Notes: generated by a model not told the origin, from the letters alone. Shown: positions 1 through 10,152, counted from the first letter of the stretch. The stretch is 64,000 nucleotides of DNA from an uncultured Clostridia bacterium (GCA_947590905.1 CANQCU010000007.1:1-64000); one strand, 5' to 3'. Numbers and translations are program-made.

Positions 1-110
1 CCTTGTCCTATTCTTTCAAAATTTCCTTTTGCAATAACTTCTTCATTTGTCATATCAATTAATTGATATTTTAAAGAAGAACTTCCTGAGTTTAAAACTA
101 AAATTTTCAT
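1..110 (-). CDS. ackA: Acetate kinase, N-terminal fragment (cut by window edge)
   Basis: Only the first 36 or so codons are in the window. They read [19 protein letters not shown], the conserved N-terminal phosphate-binding segment of acetate kinase (ASKHA fold). The enzyme makes ATP and acetate from acetyl phosphate in the cytoplasm. The ATG at 110 follows a GAAAGGAGGAAAT-type ribosome binding site. It lies directly downstream of pta on the same strand, the classic pta-ackA arrangement for acetate fermentation. The rest of the gene is outside the window. Confidence 0.93.
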   Translation of the reverse strand, partial: MKILVLNSGSSSLKYQLIDMTNEEVIAKGNFERIGQ

Positions 111-239
111 TTCTTTCCTCCTAAATTTATTTATATATATTAAAAATTATAAACTATAATAATTAATCTTTGAACTTTTACATTTCATCTTAGAAATGAA
201 AAGCTTTACAAACAATGATTTCTTATTTTTGTACTAAAC

Positions 240-1557
<1,318 letters not shown>

Positions 1558-1581
1558 TTTTTCCTCCTAAGTTAAAACATG

Positions 1582-1617
1582 ACCCTAAATGTTAGAAATA
1601 TATCTAGCATTTAGGGT
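1582..1617 (-). terminator. Rho-independent terminator after purM
   Basis: A near-perfect stem (ACCCTAAATG, 8-nt loop region, CATTTAGGGT) lies just past the purM stop codon on the minus strand, followed by TTTTAAC. Confidence 0.7.
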
Positions 1618-1625
1618 TAATTATT

Positions 1626-2828
1626 TTATTTTTCTTTTGTATAAACTAATTTATTATCATTATTAATTTTTACCATATTGCCACCATTTGTTTTTTCTGT
1701 ATGTCCAATTACTGCTGAATCTATGTTGAACGATTTTGCAATTTCAATTATTTTTTCTGCATCTTCCATAGTTTTGACAATTATTTCCATACCTATTCCC
1801 ATATTCAATGTTTGATACATATTGTAGTCATCTATATTTCTTATTCTTTGTATCTCTTTAAATATTGGAGGAACTTTTATGCTATTTACTTTGTCTTTAA
1901 TATATGCAATATTGTTGCCGAAGTTTATAGATTTAGTTAATCCTCCACCTGAACAATGAATTATTCCACTTGGTACTATTTTACTCTCTTTCATCTTTTT
2001 TAATACTGGTAGGAAAGTTCTTGTAGGTGATAAAATTGCTTCTGCTATTGTAAGAGATGTCCCTTCTAATTTATCTTCTAAATGATAATTTCCAACAAAT
2101 AAATTTTCTTCATTTACAGTTTGATCCATTGCTTCTTTGTATTTACGATAATCTGGATGTAATAAAGTATTAATTGCAAGTGTCAAACCATTACTTCTTA
2201 TTCCTGAATTTTCTTTATCCTCGTAAGTACTTTGACCGTAAGATGCAAGTCCTACAATATATTCTCCTTCTGTTATGTTATTACAGTCTATTACTTCTTC
2301 TTTTGGAATTGTAGCACATGCTGTTACATCAATTCCCATAGTTGTTGTATAACTTCCAACATCTGCTGTTTCTCCTCCGGCATTATATAGTTTTATTCCT
2401 AAAGTTTCCATTTTCTTAAAAAATTCTGCATATCCTTCTATTATTAAAGCTAGTGCTTCATCATCTACTCTATTTGAATTTCTTGCTATATGGTTTGATA
2501 TATATATATCATCTGTAACTCCTACACAAGCCATATCATCTGTATTCATAACAACTGCATCTTGTGGTAAAGTTTTTAAAAAGCTAGTACCTAATCCTTC
2601 CTTCATAGCAATATATGCAACATTACTTTTTGTTCCAACTCCATCTGAGTGAATTATTTGTACAAAGTTATTTTTAACTTCTTCTGGTAATGAAGTAGCT
2701 ACTGGAACTATTTGGCAAAAAGCTCCAGGATATAGTCCTTTTGATAAATTTTTTGTTGCTTTATGTACTCCTTCTTTTTTTGAAGAAACTCCAAGTGTAG
2801 CATATGGATCATTTATTTGTTCTTTCAT
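1626..2828 (-). CDS. purM: Phosphoribosylformylglycinamidine cyclo-ligase (AIR synthase) family
   Basis: A 400-residue PurM-superfamily protein. The product of purM closes FGAM to AIR in purine synthesis, using ATP. Motifs include IIHSDGVGTKSNVAY, NTDDMACVGVTDDIY, YNAGGETADVGSY and HCSGGGLTKSINF, matching the ATP and substrate loops of AIR synthases. It is about 50 residues longer than the usual 345-350. It stands alone, not in a pur operon, so assignment to the AIR synthase family is firm and the exact step is inferred. CGGAGGTAAAA precedes the ATG. Confidence 0.85.
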   Translation of the reverse strand: MKEQINDPYATLGVSSKKEGVHKATKNLSKGLYPGAFCQIVPVATSLPEEVKNNFVQIIHSDGVGTKSNVAYIAMKEGLGTSFLKTLPQDAVVMNTDDMACVGVTDDIYISNHIARNSNRVDDEALALIIEGYAEFFKKMETLGIKLYNAGGETADVGSYTTTMGIDVTACATIPKEEVIDCNNITEGEYIVGLASYGQSTYEDKENSGIRSNGLTLAINTLLHPDYRKYKEAMDQTVNEENLFVGNYHLEDKLEGTSLTIAEAILSPTRTFLPVLKKMKESKIVPSGIIHCSGGGLTKSINFGNNIAYIKDKVNSIKVPPIFKEIQRIRNIDDYNMYQTLNMGIGMEIIVKTMEDAEKIIEIAKSFNIDSAVIGHTEKTNGGNMVKINNDNKLVYTKEK

Positions 2829-2859
2829 TTTTACCTCCGTTTATATTTTTTACTTATAA

Positions 2860-2888
2860 AGTATATCATATTAACCTTTAAATGTAAA
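2860..2888 (-). promoter_or_regulatory. Predicted sigma-A promoter of purM
   Basis: Minus strand TTTACA (2888-2883), 17-nt spacer, TATACT (2865-2860), about 32 nt upstream of the purM ATG. Confidence 0.55.
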
Positions 2889-2902
2889 CAAAAAATAATA
2901 TA

Positions 2903-2943
2903 AAAGCCGGTAAGCAATGCGAAATCACATTACTTACCGCTTT
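2903..2943 (-). terminator. Strong terminator closing the 3.0-3.4 kb cassette
   Basis: The minus strand reads GCGGTAAGTAATG, a short loop, then CATTGCTTACCGGCTTTT with a T run. It lies about 20 nt past the stop of the cassette gene. Confidence 0.8.
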
Positions 2944-2963
2944 TAGGTATTATTCTTTCGGCT

Positions 2964-3443
2964 TTACCAAAAGAGCCAGCCTTGAACAGTTCCGTCGGAG
3001 GATTCAAGTACATATAGGACATCTTTGTCAATCAACAGATAATAAGGATCCTTAAAACATTGCGCGTATTTTTCGAACCAGTCTTTGACGTCAATTATTT
3101 CGTCTTTTACTGCAACTTCATACGGCTGTTTATGGATTGTATCTATCGGATTAACAAATAGTCTTTTTAGTCCGGGTACTCTTAATCTTCTTGAAGCTCT
3201 GTCCTTAAAGATTTTCGAAAGTTTAAGTTCAAAGTTCATAGAAGAAAGAATCAGGGAACTTGTCTTTACTACCACAGCTTTTTCAAACTCGTCTGGAACA
3301 TAAAACCTATAGGTCAATGTCTTGCTCAAGTCTGAGATGGGGATTGTAAAATCCTTATCTTCAAAAGCAGTAGTTTCTCCTCCTTCGACTTTTAAAAATG
3401 CGCTTCTGTACTCACTCGGTACTTCTAGCCGAACTTCCTTCAT
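2964..3443 (-). CDS. Unknown 159-aa soluble protein, GC-richer cassette gene
   Basis: The gene starts after a clear AAGGAGGTGTTAAACTA site. I do not recognise the 159-residue product. It has no signal peptide or membrane segment and ends in an aromatic-rich tail (DGTVQGWLFW). Codon use (many GTC, TCC, AAG, CTT codons) differs plainly from the AT-rich neighbours and suggests transfer. It lies 68 nt downstream of tRNA-Leu on the same strand with no obvious promoter of its own, so it may be co-transcribed with the tRNA. Codon 5 (3429-3431) is CGG. Under the +1 rule seen in host genes it would meet TAG at once, so the protein needs CGG to be read normally. Confidence 0.75.
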   Translation of the reverse strand: MKEVRLEVPSEYRSAFLKVEGGETTAFEDKDFTIPISDLSKTLTYRFYVPDEFEKAVVVKTSSLILSSMNFELKLSKIFKDRASRRLRVPGLKRLFVNPIDTIHKQPYEVAVKDEIIDVKDWFEKYAQCFKDPYYLLIDKDVLYVLESSDGTVQGWLFW

Positions 3444-3511
3444 TAGTTTAACACCTCCTTAAATAATTATTTTGCAAGGTTTATGGGTTATTAACCGTGA
3501 ATTTACGGTTA

Positions 3512-3597
3512 TGGTGCGAGTAATGGGACTTGAACCCATACGTGATACCACACACGCCCCTCAAACGTGCCTGTCTGCCAATTCCAGCATACTCGCA
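3512..3597 (-). tRNA. tRNA-Leu (anticodon GAG)
   Basis: The minus strand folds as a class II tRNA. The acceptor stem is TGCGAGT/ACTCGCA with CCA encoded at 3514-3512. The T arm is ATGGG-TTCAAGT-CCCAT and a long variable arm is present. The anticodon stem CACGT/GCGTG encloses loop TTGAGGG, giving anticodon GAG, which reads CUC and CUU. A small hairpin, ACCGT-AAATTC-ACGGT, follows the 3' end. Confidence 0.93.
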
Positions 3598-3759
3598 TAT
3601 ATAAATATATTTTATCATATTTTGTGGCAAAATTAAAGCTTTTTGTGGTAAAATGTTGTATAATATCTGTAAAATAAGATTAAATATAAAGACTTACACA
3701 ATATATTCTAGGACTAAATATAAGTAGTTTTAATGTATATTTCTTGAAAGGAAAGTTTT

Positions 3760-4639
3760 ATGGATTTACGATACGAAGTTACTGATAATAAGTATTTCAA
3801 TATTAAAGAACTATTAAGAAACGAGTTCTCTGTTTCTTCTAGATTATATACTAAATTAAAAAATTACAATCATATATATTTAAATAAGAGCAATCAATTT
3901 TTTGATGATACTTTACATATAGGCGATATTGTAGAAATAGAGTTAGGCTTTGATGAGGAAAGTGAAAATATTGTTCCAAATAAAATGTCTTTAGATATTC
4001 TCTATGAAGATAAATATTTACTTATATTAAATAAACCCGCAAAGCTTGCTGTTCATCCATCAATAAGACATTTTGATGACACACTTTCTAATGGCGTTAA
4101 GTATTATTTTGAGAGTATTTCTTTAAAAAGAAAAATAAGAATTGTGAATAGACTTGATAAAGATACCTCAGGAATAGTTATATTTGCTAAAAATGAATAT
4201 GTACAAGAAGCACTTATTTCTCAAATGAAAAATAATATTTTTAAAAAAGAATATATTGCAATTCTTGATGGCATTTTGGATAAAAAGAAGCGGAACTATA
4301 GACGCTCCAATCACTAGAAAAGAAGGAAGTATTATAGAAAGATGCATTGATAAAAATGGACAAAGGTCAATTACTCATTATGATGTAATTGAAGAAAAAA
4401 ATAATTTTAGTATAGTACATTTTATATTAGAAACTGGAAGAACTCATCAAATTAGAATTCACTCAAAATATATAGGGCATCAAATCTTAGGAGATTCACT
4501 TTATGGCGAGGCTTCCCCATTTATTGATAGACAAGCACTTCATGCATACAAATTAAGCTTTATTCATCCTATAACAAAAGAAAAAATGAAAGTAACTGCT
4601 CCTATTCCAAAAGATATGAAAGACATTATTGATTTATAA
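3760..4639 (+). CDS. RluA-family 23S rRNA/tRNA pseudouridine synthase, one CGGA +1 site
   Basis: The joined protein is about 292 residues, normal for RluA/RluD enzymes, which isomerise uridine in rRNA or tRNA. Visible are an S4-like N-terminus, NKPAKLAVHPS, the catalytic motif RLDKDTSGIV and the C-terminal GRTHQIRIHSKYIGHQILGD. The frame breaks at CGG 4291-4293 (codon 178). Before it the frame reads ILDGILDKK. Skipping the C gives GTIDAPITRKEGS, the conserved G-x-I-x-x-P-I segment of the family, up to the stop at 4639. Read as plain triplets it would end at 4317 without its C-terminal third. GAAAGGAAAGTTTT precedes the ATG. The exact target uridine is unknown. Confidence 0.88.
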
Positions 4640-4651
4640 ATAATAAAATAA

Positions 4652-4734
4652 AAAAGAAGTTCTAATTGTTTAAATCCTCACAAATATTATATTTTTTAAT
4701 ATTTGAAAGTATTTTTCTATTGAACTTCCTTTTA
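4652..4734. terminator. Bidirectional hairpin between rluA-type gene and rnpB
   Basis: AAAGAAGTTC and GAACTTCCTTTT form a stem around an AT-rich loop, with A runs on one side and T runs on the other. It could end both the plus-strand gene and the converging rnpB. Confidence 0.45.
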
Positions 4735-4756
4735 TTTTTCATAATTTATAATTTCA

Positions 4757-5090
4757 AGTAAATCTATAAGCCGGGTTCTGTCGTGAATAGTCATTTATCT
4801 CGAATATATATTGCTATATATCTCTAGCCGCATTTTTAAGGAACCGACGAGCAGTCTTATGTCCTCATTTCAGCGTTGCTCCAGGTGGGGTTTACACTGA
4901 CCCGATATGTCACCATACCAGCGGTGAGCTCTTACCTCACCTTTTCACACTTACCTAAAAACTTTAGGCGTTTATTTTCTGTTGCACTTTCCTTGGGGTT
5001 TCCCCCACTAGACGTTATCTAGCACCCTTGCTCTGTGGAGCCCGGACTTTCCTCATATACAAAAGTATACGCGACTATTCAATTTACTCT
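4757..5090 (-). ncRNA. rnpB: RNase P RNA, bacterial type A
   Basis: The minus strand carries the universal blocks of RNase P RNA. These are GAGGAAAGTCCGGGCTCC near the 5' end, GTGCAACAGAAA, GGGTCAGTGTAAACCCCACC, GAGCAACGCTGAAATGAGG, and near the 3' end ACAGAACCCGGCTTAT. Terminal AGTAAAT and ATTTACT pair as P1. It is the catalytic RNA that trims tRNA 5' ends. Ends are placed by the P1 pairing and the promoter, accurate to a few bases. Confidence 0.95.
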
Positions 5091-5097
5091 AATTACT

Positions 5098-5126
5098 ATT
5101 TTAAGCTCTATTTTCCTTTTTGTCAA
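5098..5126 (-). promoter_or_regulatory. Predicted rnpB promoter
   Basis: Minus strand TTGACA (5126-5121), 17-nt spacer, TAAAAT (5103-5098), ending 7 nt before the inferred rnpB 5' end. Confidence 0.75.
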
Positions 5127-5275
5127 GTTTTATAAAATTTGATTTCTCAATTCTTCCTTTGTAGTTAATTTTTCAATTTTATTTTTATAATATTAATTTT
5201 ATTTATAACATCAATATTAATTTTAATTTTATTTTAATTTAATTTTATATAAATTTTATTTTTATAATATTATTT

Positions 5276-6286
5276 CTACTTATTTTCTTTTATAAGCTCT
5301 TCAACAATTTGAATTGCATTACTTGCTGCGCCTTTTCTTAAGTTGTCAGCAACTACCCAAAGATTAACTCCAGATTTTATGCTAAAGTCTCTTCTTATTC
5401 TTCCAACATAAACATCATCATGTCCAGAAGCATTTGTTGCAAGTGGATATATATCATGCTCTGGGTCATCTTCTACAATAATACCTTTTGCTTTTCTCAA
5501 GCTTTCTACTAATTCTTTCAAATCAAATTCTTTTTCAAATTCAACATTTATTGATTCACTATGTGAATTAATTACCGGAACTCTTACAGTTGTTGCTGTA
5601 ATTGGTAAATTGGGTCTTCCTAGTATTTTTCTTGTTTCATTAATCATTTTTTCTTCTTCTTTTGTATATCCATTATCTAAGAATACATCAATATGTGGTA
5701 AGCAGTTATTGATAATTGGATGTGCAAACTTTTGAAGCTTGTATCCTTTTTTATTTCCATCTTGTAAGTCTTTTATTCCCTTTATTCCTGCACCTGAGAC
5801 AGCTTGATAAGTAGAATATACTATTCTTTTTATTTTGTACTTATCATCTAGTACCTTTAAAGGCACTACTGCTTGTATTGTAGAACAGTTTGGGTTTGCG
5901 ATTATACCTTTGTTTTTCTTTATTTCTTCTGGATTTACCTCTGGAACGACTAAAGGTACATCTTTATCCATTCTCCAAGCACTACTATTATCTACAACTA
6001 TACATCCTTTTGAAGCAGCTATTGGTGCAAATTTTTTCGAAGTTTCACCACCTGCTGAAAATATTGCAAAATCGAATCCTTCATCAAAAGAATCTTCTTT
6101 GAGTTCTCTAACTTCATATTCCTTTCCCATAAATTCTATTTTACTTCCTGCTGATTTAATTGAAGAGAAAAAAACATATTCTGATATTGGCAAGTTTTTC
6201 TCTTCTAAAACTTCTCTTGCCACTCTTCCGACAACTCCTGTTGCTCCTACTAGAGCTAACTTAAATTTCCTTTCTTTCGCATTCAT
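5276..6286 (-). CDS. asd: Aspartate-semialdehyde dehydrogenase
   Basis: A 336-residue enzyme. It reduces aspartyl phosphate to aspartate semialdehyde with NADPH, for lysine, threonine, methionine and cell-wall diaminopimelate. Visible are the N-terminal NADP fold (LALVGATGVVGRVAREVLEE), the catalytic cysteine in NPNCSTIQ, TYQAVSGAG and the RVPVINSHSE active-site segment. It follows lysC by about 22 nt, so the two first steps of the aspartate pathway are co-transcribed. No CGG in frame. Confidence 0.96.
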   Translation of the reverse strand: MNAKERKFKLALVGATGVVGRVAREVLEEKNLPISEYVFFSSIKSAGSKIEFMGKEYEVRELKEDSFDEGFDFAIFSAGGETSKKFAPIAASKGCIVVDNSSAWRMDKDVPLVVPEVNPEEIKKNKGIIANPNCSTIQAVVPLKVLDDKYKIKRIVYSTYQAVSGAGIKGIKDLQDGNKKGYKLQKFAHPIINNCLPHIDVFLDNGYTKEEEKMINETRKILGRPNLPITATTVRVPVINSHSESINVEFEKEFDLKELVESLRKAKGIIVEDDPEHDIYPLATNASGHDDVYVGRIRRDFSIKSGVNLWVVADNLRKGAASNAIQIVEELIKENK

Positions 6287-6308
6287 AATTACAAATGCCT
6301 CCCATTAT

Positions 6309-7268
6309 TTAAAAAAACAAATTATGCATAATATTCATGCAAGTATCAACATTATCTTCACTTACTTTGAAAGAAATATGCATATCTGTTTGATCCAAGT
6401 TATTAAACTTTAGATTATTTTTGTTTAGTTCATTAACTACTTTGTCTTTTGTTTCTGTATCTATATTAGTTCCAACTATTGATACCTCATTTTTGCTCGT
6501 TGCAACCCCTGTTATTTTTACACTTTTACTAGTATTGTCAAAGCAATCTAAAACTGTTGTACCTCCTACATTTGACATACTAGATCTAACAATCAATTTT
6601 ATATTATTTTCTTTTGCTAATTTTACGCATTTATTATGAAGAACACCTGCTCCCAAATTTGAAAATTCTAGCATTTCTTCATAAGAAATGTATTTTAATT
6701 TTACTGCATTATTTACAATTCTTGGATCGGCTGTATATACACCATCAACATCTGTATATATTTCACAGCTATCAGCATGAAGAGCCGAAGCTAAAGCAAC
6801 TGCTGTAGTATCTGATCCACCTCTACCAAGTGTTGTATAGTTATTATTTTCATCTATTCCTTGAAATCCTGTTACTATTACTATTTTTCCTTCATCAAGT
6901 TCTTTTTCAATTCTTTCAGTTTCTATTTTAAGTAAAGTAGCATCTCCATAATTACTATTAGTAATCATTCGTACTTGGAATGCATTTAAAGATACAGCTG
7001 GAATTCCAAGCTTATCAAACGCCATTGCCATTAATGCAACAGATATTTGCTCTCCAACTGTAAATAACATATCCATTTCTCTTTTTGGTACATCATTGCT
7101 TATTTCATTTGCACTTGAAACAAGCTCATCTGTAAATTTTCCCATTGCAGAAAGTACTAGAACTATTTTATTACCTAGTTTATAGTCATCAATACATCTG
7201 TTTGCTACATTAAATATTTTATCTTTATTTGCAACAGAAGTTCCTCCAAATTTTTTTACCATTAACAT
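6309..7268 (-). CDS. lysC: Aspartate kinase, short form
   Basis: A 319-residue aspartokinase that phosphorylates aspartate and feeds Asd downstream. Motifs are KFGGTSVANKDKI, the TVGEQISVALMA segment, GFQGIDENNNYTTLGRGGSD and YTDVDGVYTADPRI. About 250 residues form the kinase domain. Only about 60-70 residues remain for the ACT regulatory region, against about 150 in typical 400-residue enzymes. The C-terminal ACT pair thus appears reduced, which may change feedback control. The frame is intact, so this is a real short form. Confidence 0.92.
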   Translation of the reverse strand: MLMVKKFGGTSVANKDKIFNVANRCIDDYKLGNKIVLVLSAMGKFTDELVSSANEISNDVPKREMDMLFTVGEQISVALMAMAFDKLGIPAVSLNAFQVRMITNSNYGDATLLKIETERIEKELDEGKIVIVTGFQGIDENNNYTTLGRGGSDTTAVALASALHADSCEIYTDVDGVYTADPRIVNNAVKLKYISYEEMLEFSNLGAGVLHNKCVKLAKENNIKLIVRSSMSNVGGTTVLDCFDNTSKSVKITGVATSKNEVSIVGTNIDTETKDKVVNELNKNNLKFNNLDQTDMHISFKVSEDNVDTCMNIMHNLFF

Positions 7269-7345
7269 TTTAAGTCAACCTCTTTTATTGTTCATGATAA
7301 TATAATAATATAATTATATATTAAAATATCGTATACTTATATTAT

Positions 7346-7374
7346 ATTATTATTTATTAAAAAAAGTTTGTCAA
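7346..7374 (-). promoter_or_regulatory. Possible lysC-asd promoter
   Basis: Minus strand TTGACA (7374-7369) with AATAAT 17 nt downstream, or TATAAT at a 20-nt spacing. The 352-nt gap from 7269 to 7620 holds this promoter, a dispersed repeat and a terminator. I see no lysine riboswitch in it. Confidence 0.4.
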
Positions 7375-7457
7375 TAATTTTATAAAAAAATTATTTTGAA
7401 GTTTTATGAACTTAAGACTCATTTAATAAAAACTATTAAAAAATATTTTATTATAAG

Positions 7458-7581
7458 AAAAGTGGCTTCGCCATATGTGCATTTTGCTTCACAAATATGC
7501 ACAGCCCAAGGTAACTTAACCTTGTTGCATACGGAAAAATCTTAAATGGGGTCAAGATAAAAGCTGCTTTTTCCTATGCAA
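7458..7581 (+). repeat. Dispersed hairpin repeat family 2, copy A
   Basis: About 124 nt related to 14577-14651 and 44616-44718, both in the opposite orientation. Modules in order are GTGGCTTCGCCATATGTGCA, a TGCA-ended small hairpin, AGGTAACTTAACCT, and a hairpin TTGCATACGGAAAAA ... TTTTTCCTATGCAA. The last hairpin has matched changes in copy B. Confidence 0.7.
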
Positions 7582-7584
7582 TGA

Positions 7585-7616
7585 AAAAGCAATTTGTGAA
7601 TAATCACAAATTGCTT
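7585..7616 (-). terminator. Terminator after the 7.6-9.2 kb gene pair
   Basis: AAGCAATTTGTGA-TTAT-TCACAAATTGCTTTTTC on the minus strand, a perfect 13-bp stem with T run just past the stop at 7621. Confidence 0.8.
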
Positions 7617-7620
7617 ACTC

Positions 7621-7791
7621 TTATTTTACTATTTTTTTCATAATACCATTTTTTAGTTTTTCTTTCATGTCTTCAATTTCTTTACTATACATTTTGTTTA
7701 TTTCTACAAGTTCTTCTTCTGTGAAATCATTTATGCTTAATTCATAATTATCAAATTTTTTCTTTTTTTCTGTAATATTTAAATTATCCAC
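7621..7791 (-). CDS. 56-aa charged protein overlapping the coiled-coil gene
   Basis: A short frame starting with GTG at 7791 (VDNLNITEKKKKFDNYELS) that overlaps the stop codon of the upstream gene. A strong GAGGAGGAAAG ribosome binding site sits inside the end of that gene, so translation is probably coupled. The product is rich in Lys and Glu, likely helical, with no membrane segment. No family recognised. The terminator immediately follows. The overlap, ribosome binding site and terminator make it likely real. Confidence 0.55.
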   Translation of the reverse strand: MDNLNITEKKKKFDNYELSINDFTEEELVEINKMYSKEIEDMKEKLKNGIMKKIVK

Positions 7792-9194
7792 TATCTTTCC
7801 TCCTCTTCGATAGATTTAGGACCTGTTGCTTCTTTATCTGGTGCTCTTAATTGCTCATCCACAGAATTTAGAAATTCAAAAATTGTTCTATTAGTTATTG
7901 CTCTTCTAGCATTTGCTGAAATTCCAAAATCATAATTAGCGGGAATAGCATCTTTGAATGTCATTACAATCGCTTGAAGCTCTGCTTCTGCAATTTTTCT
8001 TGCTGCACTTTCTTCTGCTGCTCTCCTTTGCCAATAAAGAACTGTCATTAATGTTTGTATATTATTAGGTAGTGTTTTATTTTGCATAGCAACTTGAAAA
8101 TCCAATGAAATTTCTCGAGGATACTGTGGCAATTTAAAATTAGCTAACATTCCTCTTATCACTTCTACATCATATTTAGAGCTTTTATCCCAATCATTAC
8201 ATTCAAGTATTCTTCTTAAACTTACTGTTTCTTCCACTTCATCATTATTAAAAGAACATAATAATGAAATAAACTTTTGTAATCCAGGACAATGTTCTTT
8301 AAATTCTTCATCTGTATCTTCTTTACTTTCTCCTGTTCTTTCCATATAAACTCTTTTTAAAGAATCTATATATGGATTAATTGTTTGATAATTTGTGTTA
8401 TATATTGGGTCGTCATCAGAAATATTTTCCCATCTTACTTGTCCATCATAGTTTAAAATGTTTGATATTTTTGTTTGATAATCACCTAAAGTATCTCTTG
8501 ATGTAGAAATTGCACTTTGAATAGTCTCTTTTTCTTTTCTTGAAGCCTCTATTTGCGCATTTATATCTTTTAGTTCTTGATTTTTCTTAGCAATTGTTGC
8601 GTTTATAGTTTTATCTAATTCTTGCAATTTTTTTTGCCTTTTACTCTCTACTATTTTTTCAGTTTCTCTATCTCCTTCAGCCATTAATTGTTCTCTTCTT
8701 TTTTGTAAAGCTTCTAACTCTGAAGAAACTTCATCTATTTCTTTAGATAGCCTTTCTTTTTTACTTCTTAATTCATCATTTGCTGATTCTAATGAATCTC
8801 GGTCTCTAAGTGCTGTTTCATGTTCACTCTGTAATTTTTCTAATTCGCTCTGTAAAGATTCCTTTGCTGACATATAACTATCTAGTTCTATAGAATGTGA
8901 TTCTTCGATTAGAGACATTAGAGCTTGTTTTGCATGTGGTCTTAATGCTTCTCCTCTACTAATTAATTCTAACCTATCTCCGTGTAGCATAATTTCTACA
9001 TAGCTTAGTAAGTCTGATAAATAGCTAATTTTATCAATATCTGCAGTTGGTGCAATATTGGCTAACTTCCTTATTGTAGCTATAATTCTATCTTGACCTA
9101 AACTATTTACAAAATACATATCATTTTCTAAAGATGGGTTGTTTTCTAACATTCTTAAAAAGTTTGCTTGTTCACTTGTTATATTTTTTAACAT
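7791..9194 (-). CDS. Unknown 467-aa protein with long central coiled coil
   Basis: I do not recognise the family. Residues 1-100 are a helical globular part. Residues about 105-255 are a long coiled coil rich in Glu, Lys, Leu and Gln (KESLQSELEKLQSEHETALR and similar heptads). Residues 260-467 are a second mainly helical domain. There is no signal peptide or membrane segment, so it is cytoplasmic. Codon use is host-like. It has a near-perfect promoter of the TTATGTAAA spacer class also found before the GC-rich cassettes. It is followed by a coupled 56-aa gene. A structural or phage-defence role is possible but not shown. Confidence 0.8.
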   Translation of the reverse strand: MLKNITSEQANFLRMLENNPSLENDMYFVNSLGQDRIIATIRKLANIAPTADIDKISYLSDLLSYVEIMLHGDRLELISRGEALRPHAKQALMSLIEESHSIELDSYMSAKESLQSELEKLQSEHETALRDRDSLESANDELRSKKERLSKEIDEVSSELEALQKRREQLMAEGDRETEKIVESKRQKKLQELDKTINATIAKKNQELKDINAQIEASRKEKETIQSAISTSRDTLGDYQTKISNILNYDGQVRWENISDDDPIYNTNYQTINPYIDSLKRVYMERTGESKEDTDEEFKEHCPGLQKFISLLCSFNNDEVEETVSLRRILECNDWDKSSKYDVEVIRGMLANFKLPQYPREISLDFQVAMQNKTLPNNIQTLMTVLYWQRRAAEESAARKIAEAELQAIVMTFKDAIPANYDFGISANARRAITNRTIFEFLNSVDEQLRAPDKEATGPKSIEEEER

Positions 9195-9229
9195 GAAAAA
9201 ATCTCCTTTTTTATATTAACATAATATAA

Positions 9230-9258
9230 ATTATAGCATACTTTACATAATATGTCAA
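9230..9258 (-). promoter_or_regulatory. Consensus promoter with TTATGTAAA spacer motif
   Basis: Minus strand TTGACA (9258-9253), 17-nt spacer TATTATGTAAAGTATGC, TATAAT (9235-9230). The spacer core ATTATGTAAA and the ATGC next to the -10 box recur at 17116-17144 and 50207-50235, and partly at 14200-14228 and 16419-16447. Confidence 0.8.
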
Positions 9259-9381
9259 TTTGCACCTAAAAATTTTGTTTTGTTATACACCTAAAAATTT
9301 TTGCTTTGACACTTATGTAATATCTTATGTAGTAATGCGCTATAAACTTTGCTTAGGAGATTATTTGCAAAATTTTATATA

Positions 9382-9409
9382 AAAATGATAGGCACCTACC
9401 TATCATTTT
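9382..9409 (-). terminator. Terminator of the spoIIIA operon
   Basis: Minus strand AAAATGATAGG-TAGGTG-CCTATCATTTTT. The 5' arm begins in the spoIIIAH stop codon. Confidence 0.8.
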
Positions 9410-10152
9410 AAAGAAATATGTATATTACTAACTTCTGCTTTTAATTCTCTTGAAATAATATTTTGAACTTGTGCTACTTCTTCTGGCGAAAGTTCTTTTT
9501 TACCTATTATTACACTTATGCTATCTCCATTTACAAAAATAATATTTTCACTAAAACCTTTTGTAGTAAGTAAATTTTCTGCAATCATTATAGCATTTTG
9601 AAGTTCATTGATTTTATTTATTTCTTGCTGTGCTATTGTTTTCTCTTGAGCCATTTCTGACGAACTATTTAATATTACTTGATATCTTTCTATCATTTGA
9701 GAATACATAATATTTCTTTCAAGCTTTGAAGCTTCGAAATAATCACTTTGGTCTGTACTTGTTTCTAAACTAGAAGAATTTTCTAAATTAGATTCGTTTT
9801 CTTGATTACTAGCTTCTGTTGTTATATTTGATTCGTTTGCATTTACCCCATTTGAAGTTTCTTTTGAATTTACATTATTACTTATTGCATTATTTTCTTT
9901 GTCATCTGTTACTTGATTTACATTAGTGTTAATACCTTCACTATTTTCGTTTGTAACATTTGCATTTACAAGCTCTGCATCACCAATAGAAGCTAAATGT
10001 GTAGATTCATCTGGATTTACTCCTACTGTGTTTGCATTATGACTTTGTGAAGCATCATAGTTTAAATATCCTGCTGTTATTAGCATTAAAGATATAACTA
10101 GAATTGCTAATTGATTTTTCTTAATAACTTTCATATAAAATTTGTATGACAT
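9403..10152 (-). CDS. spoIIIAH: Stage III sporulation protein AH
   Basis: A 249-residue SpoIIIAH. It forms, with forespore SpoIIQ, the channel joining mother cell and forespore after engulfment. There is an N-terminal membrane anchor (IKKNQLAILVISLMLITAGYLNY). A long Asn/Ser/Glu-rich linker covers about residues 35-140. The C-terminal YscJ/FliF-like ring-building domain contains ERYQVILNSSSEMAQEKTI and GKKELSPEEVAQVQNIISRE. It is last in the operon. The start could be the ATG at 10152 or at 10134. The frame is unbroken. Confidence 0.93.
   Translation of the reverse strand: MSYKFYMKVIKKNQLAILVISLMLITAGYLNYDASQSHNANTVGVNPDESTHLASIGDAELVNANVTNENSEGINTNVNQVTDDKENNAISNNVNSKETSNGVNANESNITTEASNQENESNLENSSSLETSTDQSDYFEASKLERNIMYSQMIERYQVILNSSSEMAQEKTIAQQEINKINELQNAIMIAENLLTTKGFSENIIFVNGDSISVIIGKKELSPEEVAQVQNIISRELKAEVSNIHISLK

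Noticed and set aside
7269-7457. Lysine riboswitch before lysC
   Set aside because: The leader lacks the conserved lysine-element cores and is short and AT-rich.
9310-9356. A further promoter on the plus strand (TTGACA ... TTATGTAGTAATGC GCTATAAA)
   Set aside because: The spacing to any TTGACA is too long and no gene follows on that strand before spoIIIAH ends. It may be a relic of the promoter class.
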